A DNA stretch of 64,000 nucleotides from Coniella vitis (Eukaryota > Ascomycota > Sordariomycetes > Diaporthales > Schizoparmaceae). Below are positions 45,265 to 58,550 of this stretch, in pieces. The position numbers were made by a program, and so were the translations under genes. Position 1 is the stretch's first letter; every line of letters starts with the position of its first letter. Location of the stretch: contig WUJK01000001.1 of the NCBI GenBank assembly GCA_011317545.1, positions 4,197,001-4,261,000 of the forward strand. Reading direction: 5' to 3'. The notes beneath the pieces are model-generated. The model was not told where the DNA came from. It was given only the letters and a program-made list of their open reading frames with translations, and made no database searches.

Positions 45265-45995
45265 ATGATTACCTCCAGAACAGGCCTCATGGCCGCCCGC
45301 CGGGGTAAGCACTCTCCCACATGCCAATGCCCCCGTCTTCCTCACCCAAACGGTCAATCACCATCCACGACGCGATCTCGTTATCATACGTCCACCATAG
45401 CAACCTCTCCAGTGCTCCCTGGTCTAACAAAAATATTCCCATTGTAGTCGCCAAGCCCTCGGCCTTCTTCACCCAAACCCCCTCCACCTTCTTCACACCC
45501 GCCGCCGCCGCCGCCGCCGCGCAACCTTTCAACCAAACCCCACGCCGCCACGCCGCAACACAACCCTTGACCCCCGCCGACGCACAAGCCCTCCTCGCAA
45601 AGCAGCGCCTCCAGCGGCCCGTCTCCCCGCATCTCGAAATCTACGACCGCAACCAAACTTGGTTCGGCTCCTCCATCTTCCAGCGCTTCTCCGGCATGGT
45701 CTTTACGGGCGGCCTGTACGGCTTCAGCGTTGCGTACCTCGTTGCCCCTCTGGCCGGTTGGCACTTGGAGAGTGCCTCCATCGCGGCTGCCTTTGCGGGC
45801 TGGCCGCTGCTGGTCAAGGGTGGCATCAAGCTGGGCCTTGCGTGGCCGTTTGTCTTCCACTTGTTCAACGGTATCAAGCACTTGGTGCATGATTCGACGG
45901 CAAAGGGCTTCAAGAAGATTACGATCAAGAAGGCCGAGTATGCCATTTGGGGAAGCACGACGCTTGTTGCGCTGGCGCTGGCGTTTCTTCTGTAA
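45265..45995 (+). CDS. SDH3: succinate dehydrogenase cytochrome b560 subunit
   Basis: Membrane-anchor subunit of respiratory complex II in the mitochondrial inner membrane; helps bind haem b and ubiquinone. Exons 45265-45304 and 45448-45995, 195 aa; intron 143 nt (GTAAGC...TTGTAG, branch point TCTAAC), phase 1. The N-terminus (MITSRTGLMAARR) is a mitochondrial targeting sequence and is followed by a variable Ala/Pro/Thr segment. The family signature RPVSPHLEIYDRNQTWFGSS is followed by IFQRFSGMVFTGGLYG (Arg/Ser of the quinone site). Three transmembrane helices are visible, and HLFNGIKHLVHD carries the conserved haem-ligand His region. The typical yeast/human text is SPHLTIY plus HRITG, so substitutions such as EIYDRN are slightly unusual. 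The first exon is very short (13 codons). Confidence 0.93.
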
Positions 45996-46888
45996 GAGTG
46001 GTTAAATAAGGCAAAGAAAGAGTTGGTGATGACGATGGTACTGTGTCCGGTGGGGTTTTGTCCCCCCCAGATCGGCTTCAGATGACACATCTGGAAAGCC
46101 TCGGGACAAGAAAGATGGGCCGGTGAACCCAACAGGACGTCTGGAGAATCAGTCCTAGCGTATCTCCAGTTGGAAGTAAAGGGCACGCATTGAAAGATTG
46201 TTGTGCGATACACCTGGACCAGATGGGGAGTACTGTTCTTGTGGGTGTTCCAAGAGAGGGGTGCTTTTTGGGTTTTGTTGCGAAAGGAAATATCAGAAGA
46301 TTATATACAAGAATGAAGCGATACTGTTTTGCACACTGCACTGATGGTTTGGACCACAGATCGCTGACTCGACATCTGGCTTTGACGAGGAACTTATACC
46401 GGTGACACATCATTTTAGGTGACCAGTCCCAAGCGAACGTACGTGTCTTAGCATTACAAAAGAAACACAAATGCAAAGACATCAGTGTGCCCACAGCAAT
46501 TATAGCTGCTTTTCAGAATGTTCAGTAAGAACAATCCGCGTCTATGACTTGGTCTGTAGAACCATGTATTATCCCCATAATCAGATGCGCCTCTGGTCTT
46601 TGTGTGTCCTGACGCCTCAGCAAATCCCCAAGGGTATCAAGGTCGAGGAACCCCTTAATCAAATCCACAACGTTTTTGCAAAGTCATGATTTCCCACCCA
46701 GATCCAGTTCCCCCTAGAAGAGGAAAAGCAAAAAGAAAATAATTCGAACGCCAAAGTAAACGCCAGAACAGCCAGTCAACAAACCATCCCATTCAGGCAG
46801 CCCGCACCCTTTTGACAGGTCCCAGCGCCGCCACTGCCGCTGCCATTCTTCTCTGCTCTCAATCCTCAAATTGCTCAAGAACCTCCCC
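45996..46888. other. convergent 3' intergenic region
   Basis: 893 bp between the SDH3 and TAF6 stop codons. I see no coding or RNA gene; presumably 3' UTRs and spacer. Confidence 0.5.
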
Positions 46889-48414
46889 CTAATCGTCCTT
46901 GAACGCCTTGGCATCCAAAACCAACTTATTCAGCCTCGAATTGTGAAGATTAAACACTTCCCTCCCAATCGTGGGGCCCAAGAACTCCTCTAATTGCGTC
47001 GCAACATCCGCCTCCACCCCACCGCTATTGCTACCATTGCTGCCATCGCCATTCGCTACGTTCAACATGTCAAAGTCCGTCTTGTCAATCGTCTGAATCG
47101 CCCTGACAATAGCAGCAAGCAACAAGTCATACTCGGCCTGTGGCACGCCCTTGTCGCGCAACGACGCCAGGATCATGGTATCAAACGACTTGAGATTCGG
47201 CATGAGCAGCACCCGTACCGACATGGGCCCGCCCGCGGCGCTGAGCCCGCACACGGCGCCAAAGAGCACGGGGCAGGGTTTCGATGGATCGAGGAAGTAC
47301 TTGAGGCACGTCCGCGTCAATTTGGGCCGTAACCGGGTGTTGGATTTGGTATAGCTTTTGGCAATCTTGCCGAGCACACCCGCTGAGAAATCGCGTAGCT
47401 CATATTGCTCACGGACGGCGTCGGTACCTTCTTCGGAGCCGACTTTGCGGCTCATCAGGCAGGTGAGGACAGGTGCGCTGAGAGGGCTTGCGTAAGGATC
47501 GAGGAAGAGGTTGGCGTTGTCGAGTAGCGCGTCCGTGAGCTCCATCATTTGTCGCAGAACAAATGTGTCATCCAGCCTATGGGTGACTTGGTTTGCAATG
47601 AAGTTGACAAAGTAGGGAACGAGCTGGTGCAGGCCTGGGTCGGAGCGCACAGACTGCAGCGCAGCCTCGCGTAGCTGCCGAACCTCGTCGTCCGGGTTGT
47701 CGTCGAGAATCGCCGACTGGATCTTGTCGAAATACAGGACGAGCTCCTTGGAGATGATGTGCCTAACATGTGGTCTAAAGGAGACATTGTCGTTTCCAGC
47801 AAGAGCAGCGAGGGCTGGGTTGGCGCCGGGGCCCTTGGGGACGAGCTCAGCAGGGCGGGATTCGTTGGTCGATGGGTTCTGGGGAATGTTGGGTTGGACG
47901 CCTTCTATGGCGAGCCAGTGAGCTGTTTCAAAGGAAAGCCAACTTGTTAGCCAATGTAACCTCAATCAATAGAGCTTTGAACAAGTTGCGCAGCCTGCAC
48001 CGTACCGGTAAATGTAGCATCACGAGGCACTTTGGGCAACGGAGCATTTATAAGTTTCTCAAAGTCCACCTCTTCATCCTCCAAGTAAAACAGCGGCTGG
48101 CCCGGTCCCATGCTCGCCTCTCCATACCGCAGCGGTCTCGTTGAGTCGTAGCCATACAGCGGTTCCACGTCCAGCACCTTCAGTGCCTGTGACACATCCT
48201 GGACCGTCAAAGTGGTGCGGCCGGCAAGTCGCATAAACCGCAAGCTCTCAATAATCACCTGGCCCAGACGGTACTCCACATCTTGCTGCAGGACTTTAAG
48301 GGCCTCCTCGTTGAGGGTGCCGATGCCCACCGACTCGGCGACGTCCTTGACGTTTTCGGGGTTCCACAGAAGCTTTGAGTCTTCTACTGGCTTTGACGGC
48401 GGCGCCGCGGCCAT
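46889..48414 (-). CDS. TAF6: TFIID/SAGA subunit TAF6
   Basis: Histone-fold subunit of TFIID (and SAGA) that pairs with TAF9 and helps recruit RNA polymerase II. Exons 48414-48006 and 47922-46889, 480 aa; intron 83 nt (GTACGG...AAACAG, branch GGCTAAC), phase 1, joining PRDATFT to AHWLAIEGVQPNIPQNP. The start is the ATG at 48414 (CACCATGGCC). Residues 14-80 form the H4-like histone fold (LWNPENVKDVAESVGIG; EYRLGQVIIESLRFMRLAGR; LTVQDVSQALKVLDVEPLYG). The TAF6 linker EVDFEKLINAPLPKVP follows. The C-terminal part (from about 180) is the HEAT-repeat domain (HIISKELVLYFDKI, LVPYFVNFIANQV, ELTDALLDN, KLTRTCLKYFLDPSKP). Length is near the family norm for filamentous fungi. Identification is secure. 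Confidence 0.96.
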
Positions 48415-49653
48415 GGTGATGAACGGCGGCTGTCTTTCAGGCGCGCTTGGCGATGTGAGTCGCGTCACCTAGCCGCCAGCGCGGTGTTATCGTTTGATGT
48501 TGGCTGCGACGTCCGGCAGGTAGCCAAACGAGAGGGCACCAGGTAGTGATACAAGAGGGGTTATTGTTGCAGGATGAGAGTTGCAGCGTACGGAAGATGA
48601 GCTGCCTTAATGGACCCGAGGATTCCTTCGTGCTTAATCTGACGACAAGCTTCGCAACGCGACGAGGTCGGGACCTGTTGGCTGGGTCAAGCGGAGCACA
48701 AGCAGGTACGGGGAACGGAGCACGGGCTGTCATGCAGGGCTGATGGCAGCAGAATCACCTGTGACAAGGGGTTGCCTGCCGCTGATTTTGGCAATTTTGG
48801 GGCTGGCAGCCAGCAGCCAAAACTTTACTATGCAGCAAAACAGCTCTTTGCATGTGAAGACAATAATTGTTCTTTTCATATAGTCAAATACCCATTGACG
48901 GTGATCAAAGTCTTGAGCTATGCTTCGAGTATTGCGTTTAATCATCAGCCCTCTGTTGGTATTGAAAAGTCCTGCGCTCACCATCGTATCCCATTTCTCG
49001 GCGGTACTTGGCGTCCATTGAGCATCCTCCAGACCCAACAGCATCTGACTCGAACGAAGTATTGTCGTATTTTTAATAACATTGAATGCTATATCCGGTC
49101 CAAAAGAGTGCTTGGTAAACACGATCAAATTCACTTCATTCCCCCCACCATGCAGCCCATTTATATAGCCAGGCATCCATCCGCCTACTATTCAGTGGCA
49201 TCTATAGCGCGGCATGTCTCAATACAAGTCAAGACATCCCATGCCCAAATCTTTTTAATTTTGTGCTGTCCCTCTGCTCCTCACTTTGCATAAAACTCCC
49301 AGAACTCCATGGCGCTCATTTTATAGCCGGTAAATATGAGCCAAACATTCATCTATCCAAATCGTTCAAGTGAAGGGGTATTTAAGAGAGCGACATGGAA
49401 ATGGGGCACGTAAAACCTGGGTTCTATGTCCATGCCCTGCAAGTTGTGTGATGAAGTTGCCGAGTTTCGGGCCAAACCGCGGCAAACCCCCAATTATAAA
49501 AACCATATATGTCATTAAAAGCATCACGAGTTATCAAACTAGCAGACAAAGTAGGATCAAGCCGGGGGCTCATATCCAATACCTCGTTGCCACGGGCTGC
49601 GCACCTTCTGTCAGTTTCTTGCCGTTTCGCAAAGGTCTTTGGAAATTCTTGGC
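48415..49653. other. 1.2-kb intergenic region
   Basis: Left part is the TAF6 promoter. The right part may contain a last exon of the FLC/TRP-like gene (see that entry). Otherwise no gene recognised. Confidence 0.5.
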
Positions 49654-52049
49654 TCACCTTGCGTTGTTCGCCGCCCTCGCCCCACTGACACCAGCATCTC
49701 CGGACCCATTGCTGCTTGCTAGCGGGCTTACTGGTACTGGGCCTCGAGATGCGTCCATTCGCATGCTCGCTGAAGATCCATTGGTACTCGGGAGCGACGA
49801 TGGCCGTATCTCGTCACCCGTCTCTTCGCTTGTCGCGCTGTTTCTGAGCGATGAATCGTTGACTGCAGGGTCCCTGTGTCCAGGAAGATTCGCTGTTGAC
49901 GATCCAATGGGGTTGATCGAATCCTCATCGTCCTCGTCTTCGATGGGAGCCTTGACATAGCCCTTTTCTCCCTGGTCGCCTCGTGCAGTAGCAGCTAGAG
50001 CATCGAGTTGCTGGGTCGTGTTGAGCACCGAACCAGACTTCATGAACGAAGTACGGTCATCGGCCAATTGGTAGCGGTTATCCGGGTTCGACTTGAAGAA
50101 AATGACGACCGTAGTGATGATCAGGATCAGCAGCAAGATGAGCGAGACAGCAGCGTTGAGAATCCATAACAGAATACCAACAACACCAATCATCAGGCCC
50201 GGTCCGTTAAAGACATCCGTGAAAATAAGCAGAAAGACAGCGTTCAGAAAATTGACGACACAGATCGTCACGTTGATGGCATTCGTCGACTTGTCCATGT
50301 ACGGGCGCAAGACACTCGTGGCAATCAAAGCCGCGACCTCCAGGATAATCAGAGCCACGGCTTGTGTGACGCCGGACTTTTGGCTGAAAGCAATGAACAT
50401 GGCCTTCAGGAGGGTGTGCAGGAGCACAGGCCCGATGAAGTAGTAAGCAGACGCGCGAAACTGGATATACAAGAAACCCCACTTGTTAAGCGCGTGCTGG
50501 TCCGAGTATAAGGCATAAGCCGGGTTCTTGTGCAGGGCAATCTATGACGAGTCAGTTAGTATCAACATTGCTACCAGCCCCGACAGAAGACATCTTGGGT
50601 CGAACGTACCGAGCGTCTTGCGAGGCGAAAAACGTTCCATGCAGCCCAGGCCAGGGTGACGATCACTCCCAAGAAGAATCCAACAGCCAAAACCATTTCG
50701 GCTGGGGAATCTCCTTGGGTGAGCTCCCAGAGGCAGAGTACCGAAAGCGGCAAGAAACCGACGAGCGTGATGCGGAACAGAATACCCTTGAGGTGAGTTC
50801 GCCAATCGCGCCGGAACTCGGAAAAAGTCTCGCTCTTCATCCATCCGGCCCTAACGCCACCTTCGCAGACGTACTTGAAGGTGATGACGGCCAGTGCACT
50901 AAGCACCAGGAATATGCAATACCAAATCAGGCCAGTCATGAAAAAATTTGTGGTTTCAATATTCGCCTGGTATGCGTACCGCTGAATACCTGTCACCACA
51001 TAATCTCCAGAGGTACCTTTGACATTACCAGATCTCTTCATGATGTTGGAGGTATGCTCGGTCACAATGTCGGTCCGAGGCATCATCGCAACCGCTCTCC
51101 GAAATAGGCCATTCTTAAGCAGGTTCTTATCAGCTTGGGGCGACATGGCCGCGGCCTTCCGGAAAAGGCCAGAGTTTGGAACCGGTCCTCCCAACAGCGA
51201 CATGGATCGCTTCTGCACTTGAACCGAGACCTGGCTGAGCGAATCAAAAATGTTGGCAGCGGTTCCACCAGTCGATCGCTGGTACCAGGTGAAGATATCC
51301 TGCATGAACTGCACTCTGATAATGCCCAAGCTCCACGACAGATCCTGTGTCCAGGCGGCAACCGAAGGTGGGAGGGGCGTGGCAACCAGACCGACAATAG
51401 CCTGAGACTGAAAGTAGCCAGTCAGGGCCAGCGCGTTGGCAGCGACGTGGGCAGCGGCATTTTGATGGCCCAGACCAGACATGAGGGCCGAAGAGGCAAG
51501 AGCCAGACCAGCAATAACAGCCGTGACCCATTTCACAGCAACTAGATCGACCGTCTTTCCGTTGGAGATAGAAGCCTCTACACAGGCCACAGGGGTACCG
51601 TCGGTGTCATTGATGTAGACCTTGACCTTGGCATCGATATCCGGGAAGGTGTAGGCGATTCCGGGAATCACGCTTTTAGCGCTCGCGTCAACGGGAATGT
51701 TGAAGGGGTTGTTGAGGTTACCGGGGCTCATGGGACAAAAACCGGCGAATTCCTCGCCAGACGTGCAGGGGTCGATCGTCTTACGCATGATCTGATATCC
51801 ATAGGCAGTGATCTCAAAATCGAACAGGACATTACCAGATACGGTCGACGAGGCCGTCATGTCGACGGCCAGGGAGTTGTTGTTGGGCGTGTAGACGACA
51901 TCGAACAGACTAGCCGAGAAGCCAGAGTTCGCTTGACAAGTACTGAGGGAGGTGGTGTAGAGAACGGGCTCGGCGGCGACGCGGGCGACGAGGAAGGCGA
52001 GGGGCAAAAGTAGGGCTGAAGACAGCCGCTGCGGCCGAAGAAGACGCAT
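49654..52049 (-). CDS. FLC/TRP-like membrane protein (ML-like + TRP domain)
   Basis: Fungal transient-receptor-potential-like protein of the flavin-carrier (FLC/Pkd2-like) family, located in secretory, ER or plasma membranes and linked to FAD transport, calcium and wall maintenance. Exons 52049-50610 and 50541-49654, 775 aa; intron 68 nt (GTACGT...ATAG), phase 0. The signal peptide is 1-26. The ML-like lumenal domain (about 27-165) contains the family Cys pairs (LSTCQANSGF, DPCTSGEEFAGFCPMSPG, PVACVEA). About nine hydrophobic helices follow from residue 170 to 650, including the conserved FMQDIFTWYQRSTGGT and VLRPYMDKSTNAINV. The last 130 residues are cytosolic and Ser/Asp-rich. The chosen stop is TGA at 49656-49654, but the GTGAGCC around it could act as a donor to a further exon ending near 49424. 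Paralog identity (FLC1, FLC2 or Pkd2) is not assigned. Confidence 0.92.
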
Positions 52050-52415
52050 CGTGACCGTTGGTATGATGGTAGTGGTCGTGGTCGTCGGAGGTTTTGCCCG
52101 CCGGGTAAGGCAGAATCAAGCGCTTCAGCTTGTTGATGAGCTAACGAAGGGCTGACGGACAGCGATGAGGAAGGGTATCGAAAGAGTCGGTCGATCGGTC
52201 GAACGAGCGGCGGGAGCGACAGGCGCCGTGCAGAGCAGCGAATCGACTCACGATAGAAGCATCAGGTCGAGCAGGACGGACGACCTGGGCTGTGAGGGAG
52301 GTTTTGTCTCGGATCAACAAGCGAGTGAGGGTCCGCCGAGCGAGGGTGGTGGGAAGAAGGACGGCGTTGACGTGACGTGGGAGCAGAGTTGGAAAGAGAG
52401 TAATAAGTTACAGTA

Positions 52416-52441
52416 GGGCTGGCTGGGCTGGCTGGGCTGGG
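52416..52441. repeat. short GGCTGGCTGG tandem repeat
   Basis: Three imperfect copies of GGGCTGGCTG in the upstream region of the FLC/TRP-like gene. Confidence 0.7.
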
Positions 52442-53413
52442 TCGTCGCTGTTGGCCTAGAAACAAGTTCGTTCGTTCCTGGTGGGTCGTGCTCGTGCCGC
52501 TGGGCCTGCTAGTGGCACACTGGACGTGCTCGACACATGGGAAGGGCAGATGATGTCGTAGAGTTTTGGCTCTGTCGTGCCTAGGTGGTCAAGGGACTTG
52601 CAAAGTGCGGAATGGGAAAACGAGAGAACGGGATGGGGGGGGTGTCTGGGCCTGAGACGGCAAGACGTCAGGGCCACTGCTGCCAGGCAGTTGGCAGGCC
52701 GTAAGGGCGACAGCAGGTTTGAGTGGTGGATGCACCGTTTTTGGGCGGGCAGCGGCAGGCACTCAGCGCATCGGCAGCCTGCCAGGCCTTCTACAGTAGC
52801 AGAAGGGCCTCGTTCCGGGCCTCCAGAGCGTAAAGGATGCCGTTGCCAAATTCGGACAGGGCTGGTCCCACTGTGCAGGTAGGGGCAAGGCGGGCCAGGG
52901 ATTCTCGTTTGCATCTTCTCTCTCCACCACTCACACGCTTCTATGTACTGTGTACGGCGGGCCGGACCCGTCGAAGAGGTCGGTCCTCCAGCGCTTTGGC
53001 GCTCTCACCCCCCCTGTGCATCTTCTCCTGTAGCGTCCCCCCCCCGGCTCTCCCGGAAACTGATGCGCCAAGCTTCTTTGGAGCGTCGCCACGCAACTTG
53101 GGGCCCGGTAGCCAATGGTGTCAAACAGCGGTGCGGCAGTGCAGAGCTCGTATTTCTTAACTCGTCTACTTGTTTTCCAGCTGGATCTGCGTGTTTTCTG
53201 CTTTTCTGCTTACCCTACCAGCCTTTTATTTTCTGGCACATTTCCAGCCGATTACTATGATGGTGAGGAGGTTCAGGCAAGTAAGCGAGAGCCCTCATCG
53301 ACCTTGATTCCAGTTCGATCCAGCGATGCAAGCCCCCATAGTACTTGGAGTGGGCCAGTCCTGTTTCACAGCGACGTCTCCACGACTCACGGCCCAAGCT
53401 TTCAATATGTATC

Positions 53414-53429
53414 TACTATGTACATAGTA
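53414..53429. repeat. 16-bp perfect palindrome TACTATGTACATAGTA
   Basis: A perfect inverted repeat made of two overlapping TACTATGTAC decamers, followed at once by another TACATAGTA. It is the densest occurrence of a decamer seen repeatedly between genes in this window. Confidence 0.75.
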
Positions 53430-56258
53430 TACATAGTATAGTGGTTTATGTACGTACACTTCAAGTTTATGAAGCCTTTCACAATCACCTTGGCTCATCA
53501 CCTTTTGTTTCGTTTCCCTGGAAACACGTCTCTACTCGTACAGACGCGCAATGTCCCACCCGCTTGCGGGCAACAGAAGTGGCGCGAAGGGATTCGTACA
53601 AACAACGCTCAGTCAATATCAACCTGGGGGGAAACAAGGCCATGCGGTAATATGCCCGCTTATGTACTAGCCATGTTCATGGCAGCCATGCAAGACAACA
53701 TTGCCATATGTAGGTACTGACGGCTGCATGCAGCCGATATGTAGGAAGAGGGCATCATTACCGGTGGTCAACACTATTGTGCGCAACGCATGCAGAGAAC
53801 AGTCCAGAATAGGACACGCGATCCAGTACAGAGTACATAGGTATATATTCTCGTACCATGTTTTGCAACATTGGAATCGCGGCAGCGCTGTTGAATCAAG
53901 CAACAAAGTCGCGATACAAGAACATAAGACTTGCAGTGGGCAGCTGTATACTATGTATGTACACAGCACCACCTGTGGGCGTTGCCATGTGTCGCTAAGG
54001 AAATGCAGCACATGGGCCAGCCACAAGGGCTTTTTCCACACTGCATTCTGGTTCTGGTTGATATATTTAATGTTGTTGCACATGCGCACTTACGGCCCGC
54101 TGCTGCTTGTCTCGGTTCCAACCGCCAGAGATGTATCTTCCAAGGTAGCTTGGGTAGGTCGTTTTTTTACGACATACTATGTTCATCCTACAAACGCGTT
54201 GGCTACTTACTACTGTACCAAACGGGCAATCCAACGGTTGTGCAGGATCAGCATTGCTGGTGCAGCAGCTGCTAATCTTATTAACATTCCTCACCAGCGT
54301 GGGCGTGTTGGCTCAACTGCTTCAGGTGGGAATAATGTTCCAGCATTCGCCATCGCCCTAGCAATCATGACCCCTTGGCACACACGCTGCGCTGACGCGT
54401 CCCCGGCTACCATCCTACACTAGGTACTTTGCTCTGCAGTGCCACTGACGTATCGATTTAGGTGCTGCTTGGCTGCTTGCTACATTAGCAATATGCAAAT
54501 AGCGTCCATAGTATACCACGCACGCAGAGACTCTCTCTCACTAATGAAGATTCTCTACTTTAAACAATGAAAGTTTCTCGGCACCCGGCCTCCCTTGCCA
54601 CTGGTCAATGTCCATAGAACACCAAGATCGGGGATATAATGAATTAGCGGAAGCGTAACCAGGAGTGGGGTGGCGGACGCAGCGGCGAGGATATCCCCGC
54701 CATAGCACGCTTGGGCTTGCTGTCAGTGCCCATTTGTGAGTGGCAGAATGGGCAGGCTGGCAGGGCCCTACTGCCGGATCAGCAGCATTCGCTAACAGAG
54801 AAGCACGCCCCCGAGGCCGACGAGACCGAACGACTCGAACAACCCAAACTACTACTATGTACACACTTCTATAGCAATGAAATCTGACCTCCCTCCAAAA
54901 TTGAATGATGTTGAAAACACTCGGTCTCGAGACGAATTGCCGAGAACCATCACAAGTCATGCAGCTATCCGTTGAACAGAAACATCACATGCCAAAAAAG
55001 AGTTGCTACTTAGCACACCCAGCATACACAGCCACAGAAAAAACAACCTTATAATTTGCATTTTCTCAGCCCCGCCTCCATACCTTCGGTCGTCCCCGTG
55101 AAGGTTATTCAGAGATCTTAGGCGCGCTAACAAGTACGCCGGTACCTCGAAACGCGGGGACTAGCCAGCCAGCGGCAAGTTTCTTTTGCTATCGGGTACA
55201 CCCACGCCCGGTAGAACGGTACACATGTCCCGGAATCTGAAGTCATCTTGCACGAAAGAGAAGACAAAGCTCCTCTCCTTATGAAGCCTCGGTGCTCAGA
55301 CATCAAGCTAGCGTGCGATTAATGGCAGAAGTAGTAGAATTCCATTTATGATTGAGCAAGCAAAATCGTCAAGTATTCGACTACTATGTGCCTGGATATC
55401 TTAGAAGTAAGTACCTAGGTAACTTGACTCAGATCCTGTCGATCATACCCACAGCAACCACATCGTGTCAGCTAGGACGCACCTGCCATAATATTCCACG
55501 GCTTCGTCGGACAAACTCGTCTCGCAACTACTTTACTCGGAAGATTCTTGGCCTGCTGGTTTTTTTTGTGTTTTTTTTTTACGAATAACCTGCCCCCCCC
55601 CCCCCAAATCATCTTCCTCTGCTGACGAGGCAAACTCTCAAGCACCTTGGCGTAATGGCAGGCAGGGCGCGATTTGTACCGAAAGATCATACGGGCAGAT
55701 GACCAGGATAAACAAACCTCGTACGCTGCGTCAAAACTCCTTCTCATTCAGAAGCGAATGGAATCCTTGAGAGATGTGATTGAAAGGCAGCGAAACGGTT
55801 TTGGAAAAGGTGTTTGCACTTTCAAACTGCAATGTACTTTGTTCGCACCGTGCGGCTCGTATACTATGTACCAAGCAGGACATTGATGACTTGCAGCAAA
55901 AAATCCGCACCGCTGACCTAACTGCATTGCAGCATGCAAGGACTTCGGGCAAGCGAGCCAAGTCACAATTGTGATTTCGAGCTTCTCCACCGGTGGGAGG
56001 GTGCGCTTACTATACGCCGCAAAATCCACCGACAAGGCAGTACTTGTTTTCTCTTACAATGCACGCTCGGAGGAACCAAGGACCAAACAAGTGCTTTTCT
56101 CGATTCGAATGCAGTAACTGATCTTTCTCGTTTCGCCATTGAAATCGACAACCTGAGCCGCAGGGGGCTGACGCTTGGTCTTTTGTCACCATCACCAGCT
56201 ATTCAAGACGGGCTGTCAACCCGCAACCTAGGCACCTTATCAGTCGCTTGTCGTAACC

Positions 56259-58516
56259 ATGACCAAAGATTGGGAGACATACGGCAGTAGAATCCTCGAT
56301 CTCTACTTGGGAGAAGAGCAGGATTTGGAAGATGCCATCGCGCCATTAGCTAAAGATGGCGCTTTCATAGGCTCGTAGGTTGAAGCAATAGAGGTTGCAA
56401 TGCACATAGCGTTTATGTTGACCTCGCATGCTTCCCAGAACAAGCGCTTATCGCACTCGACTCGCGCAACTAGGTATCCTGCCCTGCGGCTCATTCAACC
56501 CTACCGGGCCCGCACCGAGGCTTGCATTTGGGGGAAACCCCGTGTTAGATGCCCATGACAGCCAAGCTGCCCATACACAAGAGACGTCCCGAGACAGCCC
56601 CGGAATGTCTGTTCGCGAGGTGCTTGAGCACCTCCGCTCGTCGACAACGGGCCTTGTACAAGACAGTCAAGAAATGCAGTTCCTTCTCGACTCGAAACTG
56701 GGGCTTCGAAGCTCTGATAGCTCATTGACCGAGTCTGTCAAAGGAAGAGTCCAGCGGAACATGGAGGCTTGGGTCAGCTTGATCGAAGGAATCCAGCAAG
56801 GTAGGCTTGGGGAAGGGTCTCAACGACCTGAATGGGGAGAGATCCTTGCATCTATTCTTGAACAGTCGGTACCCGTGAAGGATCGTATATCCGCATCAGG
56901 ACTGTAGTAAGTGCTTTGATGTCCAATTTGCCCGTCTCGAGAATTGGTTGCATTGCCAATCTTCGTCCCTGAAATATTGCTGATCGCTGGTCTCTAGTAG
57001 TTCTTCAGGCACTGCGGGGGCATTGTATCCAAGCTTCAAAGACCTAGATGTCTCGAGGCGTGCCACATCAACCGAGTATAGCTCCACTCCGGACCGAAGA
57101 CGAGATATCCCCTCTAACATTAGTGGCCGCGTATATCAAACGCCTATTCCAGGAGCTCCTTCAGTCTCCTCCAGTTCTCTCTCTTTAGCTGATACCATTA
57201 CGTATACAGCATCCTCTCACCGGGATGACCTCGATGATAGCGACGCCTATTTGACAATGGATGAGGAGCCGGAAGATTGGCAAGCCGCAGTCTTTGGTGC
57301 TGACTTCCAACATCGTGCTGCGGCAGTCTGTTTAGACAGGATAGTACCTATGCATAGACATGAGTGCGAAAGTTCCGGTATCCAGCATCCAACATGTAAG
57401 GCAGTCGACCACGAAGATCATACATCCAAACCACATCCGGATACTCCTGAAGTAGGGCAACTAAATCTCAGTGAAAATGCTTCTGACCGGGATATCGTCG
57501 CTGAAGCCGAATCACTATCGTCCAAGCGTTCTCAAGCGAGCCTCGACAATCTGCTATCGTCGAGAAGCTCCGGTTGTCCCACATTTAGTGATGCTACCGA
57601 CAGTGCTGACGGTGAGGCGTCAGACATCCACCATGAATGGCAGTGGCTCACAGCCGACACTGAGCTGCCTTCACAATCTAGCGCACCACCAATACTTGCG
57701 GCCGTCGAGACAGAGTCGATTCAGCACTTGATCCATTCATACCAAGCACAAGCTGAAGACCAAAGCAGTAGCACCCAGCAACTCCCGTCGTCTGCAACTT
57801 CAAGCGCGTCAATATCAGATGACGGAAAATCTTCTTCTAGTCGCAAGACGACACGGCAAGATATTGAAACACCCAGTCATGTCTATGACCACGGGCCGTC
57901 AGTCAAAAAAGGCCGAAAGCTGGTCCCGCCAGGCGAGATCCGCCTTGCCTGTCATTTTCAAAAGAGAAGCCCAGAGCGATACCCTGCGTGCGGCATCCGC
58001 AAAAACGGGTTCAGAACGGTTGCGGAAATCAAGCAACATTTCTGGAGAAATCATCAGCAGAATCCCAACTACTGTCCACGCTGCAAGGCATCATTCGACA
58101 CTGTACAGCTCAAGGATGACCATGTTCGGCAGGCCTTTGTCAACCCATGTACCGAGTCTGATGCAGACCCTCCAGAGGGCCTCTCCCACGAGCTGTGCAC
58201 CGCTCTAAAGAGGCGTGTAGACAAGGAACGCGACCTCTTGGATCAATGGTTCAGTATCTGGGATATGGTCTTCCCGGGTGTTGCTCGGCCAGGTAGCCCC
58301 ATGTTTGATCTTTGCGGGGACGTGCATATTCAGACACTGGATTTGGCGGCATTTCTCGAGACAGAAGGGCCTAGAGTCGTGACATCTATGCTGCGAGAGG
58401 AGGGTCTCCTGGCCGACATGCCTTCAACAGAGGTTGATGCATCCATTGGGCGCGTCGTCAACACTGCTTTCAAGCAGATATACCAAACTTGGAAAAGCCA
58501 ACGAGACCACCTGGGG

Positions 58517-58550
<34 letters not shown>

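Larger units (their letters stand above)
52050..56258. other. 4.2-kb gene-poor interval
   Basis: No gene recognised. The left part is the FLC/TRP-like promoter and 5' region. A CTGGCTGGG-type tandem repeat is at about 52416-52441. Copies of the TACTATGTAC decamer are concentrated here (53414-53429, 54853-54862, 55862-55871, plus a near copy at 53949). A C11 run lies at about 55593-55604. Open frames are short, many without ATG. Confidence 0.55.
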
